From Mucor racemosus (lineage: Eukaryota > Mucoromycota > Mucoromycetes > Mucorales > Mucoraceae), in contig JAPEHQ010000004.1 in the NCBI GenBank assembly GCA_027405735.1, positions 2,728,001-2,792,000 of the forward strand: 64,000 nucleotides of DNA. Direction: 5' to 3'. The notes beneath the pieces are model-generated. The model was not told the DNA's origin and ran no database searches. It was given only the letters and a program-made list of their open reading frames with translations. This document shows, in pieces, positions 24,709 through 34,969 of this stretch. The first letter of the stretch is position 1; each line of letters opens with the position of its first letter. The position numbers were made by a program, and so were the translations under genes.

Positions 24709-26916
24709 TTTATGCTAAAAGATTGAAAAAAAACGAGGGAGAATACTAGACGTTAGGCCAAGCCTTTACAGCTAAATGCGAAAATAGAAGTGACTCTTCT
24801 GTGAATTAATGTTTGGTAATACTTTATTGCCTGAAATAAACAAATGTTAGATATTCGTAACACAATTCTTGATTTCGTACATATCCAATGACATAGAAGA
24901 TTCTTGAAGCGGTTACTGAAACGTGGGCACTTTTTATTAAATTTTCGAGAATTATTTTTTAGACAATTTTCTTCCCAACGAATAAAGAAACAATATTATA
25001 GTATACCTCAATATATAAAATACATCAAAAGAGTTTTATTTTGAAACAATGCCTTTGAAATGCCACGAATTACAAATCATTCAAAAGTGATATATTTTCA
25101 GAATCAAATATGTAGTTTTTAAAACCTTAAATTTGGTTAAATTATATCAATAATCAGATACATTTTATCATATACTTGAGACTCTTTTGCAAATTAAAAA
25201 TCCAAAATCAATCCTGTAAACGTATAAAAAACAAATGTCGCCGTTTTAAACTTTATTTCCTAATATGGGTATATTTTGACATATCAACTCCGATAATGGG
25301 TTATGGATTTATCGCTAATCAGAGCTGTATTATTCAACACATCGCAGTAGCTTGAACGACTTACTTATTTTTAATTTCTGCATTTTATACTCGAGAATTT
25401 TTACGTATGAGTTACTGTAAGCTCAAGTAAATTGTGCCTAATAATTAAACATTATGTTTTTTTTTTCTTTTTGGTGATGAAATACACGAAATCAAATTAT
25501 AGATGCACTACTATTGGTAATGCGCTTGTTTATTATACGTATAAGCTTGATCTAATTAATGGATGTTGAATCTCAAAAAAGAAAAGAAAAAAACTCATCG
25601 CACAAGAATCACATCTAGGATCAGATTTTAGATGCTTTAAACTGATATCAATTGTGAAACTTTTCTCAATAATACGTTTTGCGTTACTATCATATCTATC
25701 ATCATGTTGCCGTTATGTGTAATCAAGAACTCTTCGTCATGAAATGCTATACAAAATCGCATGTATATAGCTTGTTATTAAAGGTTGGGCCTTAATTAGT
25801 CTGATGTAATACAATCCCTCTTGTTCTTGAATATTATTAACTTTTCTCTTCTTTTCTACAGTAAAAAAAATTAATTCCGAATTCTGTATTTATTGTTACT
25901 ATAAAAATAATTGCTGTTTAAAATGCTGAAGCCTTCCAAAAATCATGTACATGATGGTTTCAAAAGAGATGTTTTGATCATTCCATATAGAAAACAAAAC
26001 GCTTTTATCGAACGAAACCCCGACTCACCATTTTATGGGGGTGGTCATTTGGCGGGAGTATAGATCAACGTTGAACTGAAAAAGAAAACGATTTTCCTTT
26101 TCTTTCCAATTTGAAAGCAATCATTGAAAGGAAGAATATGAAATAATAAACAGGTTCTTTGGGAAGTAAACTATTTAATCAACAATAAATACGAGTAGTC
26201 TTCGTTATAAATTCTTTTGCTGATAATATGGGGATAGATCTAACGGAGATCTAATAACATAAATCAAGTTTTGTAACCATTAAGGTTACACATCCATCTT
26301 GATTACGAGATGCATTAACGTTAATAGAAACGGGAAGAAATAAAGAAAAGATATACCATACAATTTGGTTTCATGAATAAAAATCTATTCATATTAAACT
26401 GTAGATTTATTCTTAACATTCAGGTACAGGCTTTTTAGTGTATTTTTGTAATAACTTTGATTATTTGTAATATGAACAGATAATAAGGAACTATTGCATA
26501 TTTTTAAAAGAAAAATAAGTTTAGACTGATATTCTTTTTGTTTGGGGAAGAAGGTAGATGCTTTTTTTTTTTTTTGAATTATACAGCTTTTTCCCGCCGT
26601 TATTATTATCGTTATGGCTCCTGAACCTTAAGTTTTAAGTGCACAAGATTGTTATCATTACTGTTATCAGTCATCAGTATTAAAAATAAAGACTATTATA
26701 TATGCGTACCCGCTATTATTAACATTCTTGAATTTCGCTCTACTGGACTGAGCTTGAAAAATCAAGAAATATCCTCTATTCTTTCTAAAAATGATGTATT
26801 GATATATTATAGCAAATAGAAAACTAATGATTTTTGAATTTAGAAGCATCATCATATCAAATATCATCGCGGAATGCTACAGGCACTGCATTCTGCAAAA
26901 AATATTAAAAATTTTA
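24709..26916. other. 2.2-kb intergenic region, no gene recognised
   Basis: AT-rich, with short homopolymers. It holds the upstream region of the SDR gene at its left end. No frame, RNA gene or window repeat was recognised. Confidence 0.45.
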
Positions 26917-26998
26917 TCCGGCTTACCTGATTCGAACAAGTGACCTGAAGATGTCTTTTCACTACAGTCTTCCGCTCTACCAACTGAGCTAAAGCCGG
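26917..26998 (-). tRNA. tRNA-Tyr (anticodon GTA) with 9-nt intron
   Basis: 82 nt on the minus strand. Acceptor CCGGCTT pairs fully with AAGCCGG, with discriminator A; C1-G72 is the eukaryotic tyrosine identity pair. The D arm is GCTC-AGTTGGTA-GAGC, the anticodon stem GAAGA/TCTTC with anticodon GTA, and the T arm ACTTG-TTCGAAT-CAGGT. A 9-nt intron (TGAAAAGAC) sits one base after the anticodon, the canonical place. A T-run for Pol III termination follows at about 26908-26912. Confidence 0.95.
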
Positions 26999-27364
26999 CT
27001 TTTTATATTTGGGAACTTTTTTAATTTATGATAGAAAGTACCACAAAAGTTTTAATCACGTGACCTTTGCTATGTTCATCTTGTCTCTGGTGCCTTTCTC
27101 GTTTTGAATGCGGTGATAAAATTACTTCAATAACCCTTCGCAGTCTTGATGAGTTTACTTTATTTTTTCGTAATACCTAATTAATTATTCATCAGTGACG
27201 AACATCGTCCCTTCATTTTTGACGTAATAATGTTTAAAACTCAATAATAATATGCGCGAAATGTTTAGCTTTTATTCTTACCAGCTTGCTTGATCTATCT
27301 GCATTTTTGATAGAGTGATCTAAAATTGTACTAGTGAGGGCATTTCTATACATCTTATTTATTA
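26999..27364. other. Upstream flank of tRNA-Tyr, nothing recognised
   Basis: Noncoding AT-rich spacer up to repeat C2. Confidence 0.4.
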
Positions 27365-28775
27365 GCTTGTTATTAATAATAATTGATTTTACTAATAAAT
27401 CAATTTTTATAGGTCAAAAAAAGTAAGTTTGTTCTGGTAAAGTATTGAATAAATTGGCTCATGGGACAGAGCGGGTAAAAAGGTGGCAATAGGTCCCAGT
27501 GATGGCCATGTTTATGTTTATGTTTATGATGTTCGAGGGGTAAGACTAAAGCTTAATGTAAATCACCTCTAGCGCAATAATTATAAAGTAAGGGGATATC
27601 ATCATCAAATAAACTACCACACAATATTAACATGTATAAAGATTTACAGTAATAAGCTTGAATCAAGTGGGTACAGCATTGTAAATTCTTGAAAAAGTTC
27701 TCAAGTATTATAAAATCTCTTATTTTTAAGACTTACAAGGCCTACAAGCGGAATATTAATTTAGAAAATTATTTTTCTCCAGATCGTCAATTTTGACATT
27801 TTTTAATTTTTTTTTTCTGGTTTTGCAAATCTAGAGTTAATTATGCTACCAATTATAAAAACAAAAAATATACATATACGCAGAATTTAGCGCTCTATTT
27901 GCTCAATAAAAAATAATAAACATTTTTATTGCAAAATATTACATGAAAATCCTTTAATCAAAAAACCGTTTTTGGGCCAAAAACACTAAGTTTTATTACT
28001 TAACATTTAATATTAAGCTTTTATAAAATGTGTATTAGTCATGGCTACAATTTTCTCTCACAATGTAGTATATTTAAACGTTGATTTTGGTATCAAAATT
28101 TGATTTTTCTGTTTTTTGATCAGAATCACGAGTGTTGGTAAGGATAAAATGAGCGCCGAAAATGTCCGCTAAAAAATCTGAGTTTTCAGACCGTACGTGG
28201 TTAAATATAAGAAAAGTTTAAAAAACCCGCTTTTTTATTTAAAATTTAGATATATACCATAGTATAAGATAATTAGTCATTCAATCTTGCTATGCTCAAT
28301 TACGGCGTCGCTCTGCGGGCTTGCTTTTGCAATTTTTTTGACGAGTCTATAATATGACAGACGGTTTTTTCGGTAGAAGAATGTATATTTTTATTAGCAT
28401 TGGTGTCGAGCCGGGTTTTGCCTGCTAAATTTACTAGTATAAGCTGGGCTCGACAGCATCCCTAATTTCTATAATAACAACAGTTGCTGACTATTTTATT
28501 TAGCTTATGGCCCATGCGCTGTAATGCTGCTTTTACATTGGCCGAAATGAGCAATTTAGCAGGGTTTTAATTGCGCTAAACAATAATGCAAAGCCTTGAA
28601 AATCTTTTTCTTCGTGTGTTGTTCATCTCTTTTTTGCTTTCATAATCCAAGGTTGCAAGGATATGTTCACTGTTTGATAAGGCATATTAGACTATTAAGC
28701 TGGTATTCTTTTCTTTTATCTGAATACGCATGCTAACCTAAGGGACTAATATTTTTCCTATAGGTAGCATCCTAT
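27365..28775 (+). repeat. Dispersed repeat family C, copy C2 (longest uninterrupted)
   Basis: About 1.4 kb shared with C1, C3 and C4. Conserved blocks include gatggccatgtttatgttta near 27502, aaaaaaccgtttttgggcca near 27959 and ataaggcatattagactatt near 28677. No open frame above background, and no terminal repeats or target duplication could be set. It may be a non-autonomous or long-decayed element. Confidence 0.8.
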
Positions 28776-28977
28776 GTAGTATCTATTTACAGTATATATA
28801 CCTATGTCCATGTATAGTCGCAGCTTACTTGGACCAGTATTCATAAAGATTATTATTATATTCAAATTGTTTTCAATAAAAGGTTGCAGTAAGATATAGG
28901 TGCATTTTGGCCATGATTCTCTCAACGCACATTAACTTGTGAAAGTTGCCCTTTGAGGTCATCGTGCCAATGATGTA
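28776..28977. other. Spacer before Tc1-like element
   Basis: AT-rich noncoding sequence ending in the TA target dinucleotide (28976-28977). Confidence 0.4.
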
Positions 28978-30622
28978 CAGTGACCCCCAAAACTGTCCCA
29001 ATGTTTCTTAGTTTTAAGTTTAGTATGATTTTCAGGTACAACAAATATATTTAAAGTACGACATATTTTATATATTTCTGAAGATCAATTAATTTCCTTT
29101 TATATTAAATTAAAAAAATCTCGAATTTTATTGGTCAATTGAATTTATACCCAATTTGGGACAGTATATGCATTGGGACAGTTTTGAGAGCCATTTTTGA
29201 TTTTTAGATAATCGATGATTGTAGAACCATAATTCGTACTAGTATCTTGAACGCTTGGAAATCAGTAAATAAACACCTAATTGGGTAAAGAAAATAAAAA
29301 AGATGCATATTTCATATACAGATTCTGGTGCTTTGGCCTATTGAAAATTAATATGAAAAAACTTCAGGAGAATAAGGAAAATGATGCCATTAGTCTTTTA
29401 AACACCGGTAAATCAGTGCGACAAGTTGCGGAAATATTGCATGTAGGTAAGCCTGTTGTGGAAAAAATTAAAAAACGGTGTTGCACAAGTTTGGGTATGT
29501 CTAAAAGGGGTCGACTTAAATTGCTGTTTGAGTCTGATGAAAGGTTTTGTGTTCGCCAAGCAACAAAAAAAGCAGTCAAAGATTCAAGTAACATTTTAAA
29601 CTACTTGAGAGTAATGTCGGAGTTAATAAAAGCCCGGAAACTGTCCGAAATCGCTCCGTAGGGGGAGCATAGGAGCAATTATCAAGCCTAAAAAACCTAT
29701 GCTGTCTCCGGCTAATATTAAAAGGCGTTTAGAATGGTGTCATCTTCGCAAGGATTGGACTTCCGACGAACGGAAACGGGTGATTTGATCAGATGAGACC
29801 AACATTAATAGATTTAACTTAAATGGAAGAAGCTGGCTTTGGATTTGAGACGGTGAGAGCTTGAAATCTAATTATGTGAAGATGACCGTTATAGATGGCG
29901 GTGGGAGTGTCATGTTTTGGAGGGCCATTACGTATGCCGGAGTTCGATAGATATGCAGAATTGAGGGTACTGTGGATCGACATTTGTATAAACAAATCTT
30001 TGAAAACGATTTGTAGCGGACTTTCAATTTTACTTTGGATAAATTAGGCCTTCGTCGTGATCAGATCATTTTCCAGCATGACAATGCTCCAAAGCATACG
30101 TCAAATTTAGTCAAGGAATATCTATTGGATCAAGACTATGAAGTAATAAATTGGTCTCCGCTATCTCCTGACTTGAATCCGATCGAAAATATGTGGATCT
30201 TATTAAAGAGAAGGCTTAATGAGTACAAAACAGCGCCCAAATGAATCCTTGATCTTTCGGAGCGTGTAACTGAGGTTTGGTACAACACCATTAAACAGGA
30301 GGAGTGCCAAAAAGTTTTTGATAGCATGCCCAATTGTGTGAAAGTATATTTGGAAAGAAACGGCCTTTGGACGGACTATTAAATAGGATTATATTTTTTC
30401 CCGCGTAAGCTCTCAAAACTGTCCCAATGCATATGCTGTCCCAGACAGGGTATAAATATAGCGGACCAATAAAATTCGAGATTTTTTTAATTTAATATAA
30501 AAGGAAATTAATTGATCTTCCGAAATATATAAAATATGTCGTACTTTAAATATATTTGTTGTACCTGAAAATCATACTAAACTCAAAACTAGGAAACATT
30601 GGGACAGTTTTGGGGGTCACTG
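28978..30622 (+). mobile_element. Tc1/mariner-type transposon, 1645 bp, long inverted repeats
   Basis: Ends are CAGTGACCCCC and GGGGGTCACTG, flanked by the TA duplication (28976-28977, 30623-30624). The terminal inverted repeats are 213 bp each (28978-29190 and 30410-30622) and nearly identical. Each carries two copies of a TGGGACAG-type motif, one near the tip and more near the inner end. Inside is one DD34E-type transposase pseudogene. Confidence 0.92.
29353..30382 (+). pseudogene. Tc1-like transposase, disrupted
   Basis: Starts MKKLQENKEND with a helix-turn-helix (GKSVRQVAEILHVGK). Frame shifts occur at about 29610 and 29665. The catalytic DD34E region remains readable: SDETNINRF (first Asp), HDNAPKHTS (second Asp, about 30080) and SPDLNPIENMW (Glu, about 30185). 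In-frame stops lie at 29786-29788, 29846-29848, 29948-29950, 30014-30016 and 30242-30244. At least the first and third fall where relatives have Trp. The C-terminus ends in GLWTDY and a TAA at 30380-30382. It cannot make an active enzyme as it stands. Confidence 0.9.
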
Positions 30623-30648
30623 TATATCTATTCTCATTTTGGGTTGGA

Positions 30649-32640
30649 AGTTATCAGGTTCAAAATTCGTCTAGGTAAAGTTTTTGCTGTCGGTATTTTT
30701 ACGATTGTAAAAAGTAGGTTTCAGATGGTTTTTAAATGGGTTTCGAATGTTTTCGCCCAATATTGAGTCAAATAATGCCAAACCTTCAAAGATGTGCTTT
30801 CAATCTATAGGTCATTGATATCTCTCGGAAAATAGAAATATCAATACCAGAATATAACTGCACTGACCTAACATTGACCAAGCTTGACCTAAAATTGATT
30901 ATAAAAAAATGAGTGCCTAAATTGAGGTATTACTTTTTTATATTCACAAGATAAATCCAACTTAAAACTATTCTGCATTTTTTGTTTCAGCAAAAAATAT
31001 TAATTTTTTGTTGAGATAATCAAAATAATAGTTCTTATCACAGCTTAAGCCCTATAGTTACGGGGTCCCAAAATTGATTTAAAAAAAATGAACGAAAAAT
31101 GATTCAAAAAACAAAATTGTTTAAATGTTCATGTACTGCAAAGTAAGTAGACCTAGCGCATTAAATGGTTTTTGTACAGTTTTAAATTTTTCATCCATCT
31201 AAATAAAATTTAAAAAAATGTTTCACGTAAAATTTTGCGCAAAATGCAATTGAAAATTTGAAGGTTTTTTGACGACACAGGACACTTTTTATAAGCATAT
31301 TTTAAATTTAAATAACGGAAATAATGCACAGCAAAATTACCAATCGATTGAGCTATTATTTAACTTTATAGCTTTATTTTTCGTAGAGAAAACAAGATTT
31401 TCGTTCAAATTTTTCTTGAAATTCAGAATTTGGGATAAGGGTATACAAGGGGAAAATGGACGTGTCGTATATTTTCAGGATTGATAAATAATACTTAAAA
31501 AAGAATACAATTATAAAAGAATGAGTAATTAATCAGTTCTTCAACTGTATAATAAAAACAAGATATCGTTTATTTAGATGTAAAAGTATGGCCTTTTATA
31601 TTGATTAGACATTGAGATCCTGAGATGTAATTTAAGGCACTATTGAACTATTGGATCTGTTTGATAGTAATCTATGGATTGAAATGGATCAATCATAATT
31701 TAACCGTTCTTGCAGAGCTTGTGAGTTGTGTTGTTTCAATGCTGCGCTAAATATGCTTGGATGTTGATTTGATAACTACTTGATTGGTTAACTGCTGGGA
31801 TGAAATAATGTGGTGTCATAATTGAGGTCCAAGCGTTCTTGGTAATTACTGGATTAAACTTGGTACGCTAGGAGTTTCTTATATCCGATATCAAGACTTG
31901 CACTTCAATACATGTCGTAGTCAATAGATTGTAAGATGTATTGATATTGTAGAAGGTGATAATGTATGATACTAGTAGGTGGAATACAACAGGACGCTAG
32001 AAATGGAGGTACCTTTTTGTACACATTTTTAAGGATATCTCCACGAAAAATCAATATTTTAAAAAACTCTAAATTGGATCCAAGAGAGCTTAAAGAGCTT
32101 AATGACATGAATGCAAAAAAAATGTTGCTCAATTCAACTAATATTTTGAAACCTACTATGGAAATGCCAAAAAAAAATGAAAAAAAATAAAAGTGCTCAG
32201 ATTTTTTTTATACTAAAATATGTTATAGAGCACGTCAAAACAAGTAAGTTTTATTATTAAAAAGTGTTAGTATAGCTTAATTTTTTGTAGAGATATGAAG
32301 CCTCAAAGTTTTCTCCTTTGGCAGTGAAATACGCGTAAAAAATCCGAAACATTAGCACTAAAAAATTAATACCAACTGTAAAAAATAGGATATTTCCGGA
32401 TACTTGTTTTTGGATTAAACTACAACATCTCAGATACATTGGCATATAATTTTTTCTTGGTGTTATTTAGTGAAAAAAAAAGTAGAGCAAAGATGAAAAG
32501 TGAGACCCAATTTTCAAGGAAAAAGCAGTGAATTCTACGCATTTTTGAGCCTTCTAAGAGATATAAAACAAATTCAGAAACAGGTAGCATAATGCAATTA
32601 ATTTACACGCATAATTGTCAAAAGAGTATTTACATTGCAA
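30649..32640 (+). repeat. Dispersed repeat family A, copy A3, split by an LTR
   Basis: Opposite orientation to A1 and A2. It includes a left extension (ttttcgcccaatattg near 30749) also present in A4. The element is interrupted at 31463-31991 by a solo LTR and resumes at 31992 with the expected gctagaaatggagg. The conserved frame continues from about 31990 to 32140. Confidence 0.82.
31463..31991 (-). mobile_element. Solo LTR of the 529-bp family, copy 3, TSD GGACG
   Basis: 529 bp, TGTCGTATAT..ATACAACA, with exact GGACG on both sides (31458-31462, 31992-31996). Copy A1 has the unoccupied sequence with a single GGACG at the same place, which proves insertion into family A. TATAAAAGGCC and AATAAA signals read on the minus strand. 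Confidence 0.93.
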
Positions 32641-32701
32641 AATAAGATATCAATGTAAATAAAGTATTCTAGATGAAAATACAAAATATCCTTTTTTATA
32701 C

Positions 32702-32749
<48 letters not shown>

Positions 32750-33401
32750 CTTACATAATTACATGAAACATAGAATAAACAAAATTCGCACTATAACTCA
32801 AAAATAACATATAACGACATTTGATCCGCTTTGCATTTTACATCCTATTCATTGCATGAGGACACATAATTGTACAAAAGAAGTGTAGCAATATTGGTAC
32901 AGATCATATTAAAGTAACTATTATTTCAACAAGACCTATATCTGAATGTTTCCAAATATTTTGTTTGATTGTCATGGTAATTCTGGCAATATTTCTGCCA
33001 GATCTGTAATATAGGATTCTCAAATCTGCAATCCAATACGACATTTAGATGTCGAAATAAACTCACAAAAGGCTTATCGATCAATAAACATGTACTTTTC
33101 TACCGGGATTTATAGTCAATTACTATATTAAATTCTCCATTATTGTCCATTTTTGAGGAATATAATCGATCATCTATCATAATCTTTGATTACGATAGGG
33201 TTTCCACACATCTACATTGCACAAGAAAGGAGAACACCGTGACTTTTTGCTAATAATTGCAAGAAATTAGAACCAATCAAGATACCACAACAACCTGTGG
33301 AACGATAATTTTAAGTGGTTAAAGAAAAAAAGTATCAATTATATCGCGCCTTGATACACATAATTTTTCAACTTCTTTCACCTCAGCACACATATAACAT
33401 A
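32641..33401. other. Upstream region of Sec61 beta gene
   Basis: Noncoding; contains a 39-base T run at 32704-32742. No gene or window repeat identified. Confidence 0.5.
32704..32742. repeat. Poly-T tract, 39 bp
   Basis: Uninterrupted T run, close to the right end of repeat A3. It could be a microsatellite or the A-tail of a retroposed sequence. Confidence 0.95.
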
Positions 33402-33961
33402 ATGGTAATTTAGATGAAGAACACCACAAAAAAAAAACGTCTAATCATCATGATTTTTATTATAGCAAGCCGATTCATCAACTCCTAAGGGCACTATCAG
33501 GTAAATTTATTCATTTTCATTGTGTTTTTGGTGGTTATTTTTTTTCCTTCCACTTTTTGAATGTGTTGTGTTGAATATCAAAAGTATTGATATACTTTGG
33601 CATTTATCAAAAGAGGGTTGGATTAAATTATGTGCAATTGGAGAGAAAGAGTGCAAAGTAAACAAGGAAATGAACATTTCTAACAATCATTTCATTAAAC
33701 AGAAAGCGTGTTACCTCTCGTAGCAACAACAACAACGCTGCTCGTGGTGGTATTCCTGGTGGAAGTACATCTAGCATGATGCGTATCTACTCTGATGATT
33801 CTCCTGGACTTCGCGTGTAAGTTTTTTTCAGCATTTAAAATACAAATTTATAGAGACTAAGTTTGTGGGAAATTAGTGATCCTGTCGTCGTGTTGGTTCT
33901 TTCTTTGACCTTTATTGCATCTGTTTTCGGTCTTCACATTGTTGGTAGATTTTTGGCTTAA
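33402..33961 (+). CDS. SBH1: Sec61 beta subunit of the ER translocon
   Basis: Tail-anchored subunit of the Sec61 protein-conducting channel in the ER. Exons 33402-33404, 33466-33500, 33703-33816 and 33877-33961 give 78 aa. A basic stretch (IRKRVTSR) and Gly/Ser-rich linker are followed by the family signature MMRIYSDDSPGLRVDPVVVL. A C-terminal hydrophobic anchor (LVLSLTFIASVFGLHIVGR) ends the protein. The first exon consists of the ATG alone, joined to QADSSTPKG; its intron has a GTAATT donor, a ctaatc branch-like site and a TATAG acceptor. No other upstream ATG gives an open frame, but the N-terminal exon is less certain than the rest. Confidence 0.9.
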
Positions 33962-34969
33962 AATTGTATAAATCACATAATTTAAAAAATATATACACAC
34001 ATACACATCCAAACGTTACAAAATCCACATCAACACGCAACTACACACACACACACACACACACAACCAACCAACCAGCAATGCTACACATATATAGTCG
34101 CAGATTTCTTTCTCTTTTTCTCAATAAAAAAGAAAAATAATAAAAAAAAGAAAATTTATTTAATTGATGATAATATACTAACAATGCAAATGATAAGACC
34201 AAAGGAATGTTTTATAATGATGACAAAAAATCATGTTTATTTTCCTTGGTTCGGTCAATCAATTGAATGGGAAAAAAGAAAATCATCTAGTTCCAAGTTT
34301 GGAAACCTTTGATACTTTTTTATTCGTTTCTTTTTTATGTCCAACACAAGAAAAAAAAAAGTTCTTTGATAGTCAAGGTAGTAACAATGAACTATAAATC
34401 AAGAAGATCGGAAAATAGCAACGAAAAAGTGTATAAAAAATTCTTTAAGGTTAAAAAATAACATCCCTGAAATATTACTTTATTTGCTCAAAATATGTCG
34501 AAACAAAAATGTCTTTCTTCGGGATATCAAATAAACATAAACAAGAAAAAAGATGAATGAGTGCATAAAATGTAACAAAAGATGGCATGATAGATAACTG
34601 AAAAATAGGATCGCTAAAAAGCAAAGGGAAATTGGAACGAGTGGAGATCATAAAAAATCAAGAAGAAAAAATAATGGAATCTCTAAATCAAGTAATATCT
34701 CCCCCCCATTTTCATATCTTTATAATCGCCGGTTTAACCATAGAAAGAGACCTGTGCACAGAAAACTTTCCAGCTTCCTTCCCATCACGCCATGTAAAAA
34801 AAGGAAAGAAACAAAACAAAAAAAAAACCATATAAAACGACCGTTGCATTATTTGTATTTTAGTTTTGCTTCTTTTCTAGCTCTTTTTCTCTTTTATAAA
34901 TATATATATACATATATTTATAAAATAACTTTTTATACCTTTTTCATTCTTCAGTATAGCATATAAATC
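33962..34969. other. 3' end of Sec61 beta and promoter of glycogen synthase gene
   Basis: About 1 kb, strongly strand-asymmetric A-rich sequence with no gene. Holds a CA microsatellite at 34043-34064 and a T/A-rich TATA-like run (tataaatatatatacatat) about 60 bp before the glycogen synthase ATG. Confidence 0.5.
34043..34064. repeat. (AC)n microsatellite
   Basis: 22 bp of alternating AC in the 3' flank of Sec61 beta. Confidence 0.9.

Noticed and set aside
31966..32190. Start of a 74-codon frame at 31966
   Set aside because: The first codons belong to the LTR tail; only the part from about 31990 is the family A frame, so this is a chance fusion.
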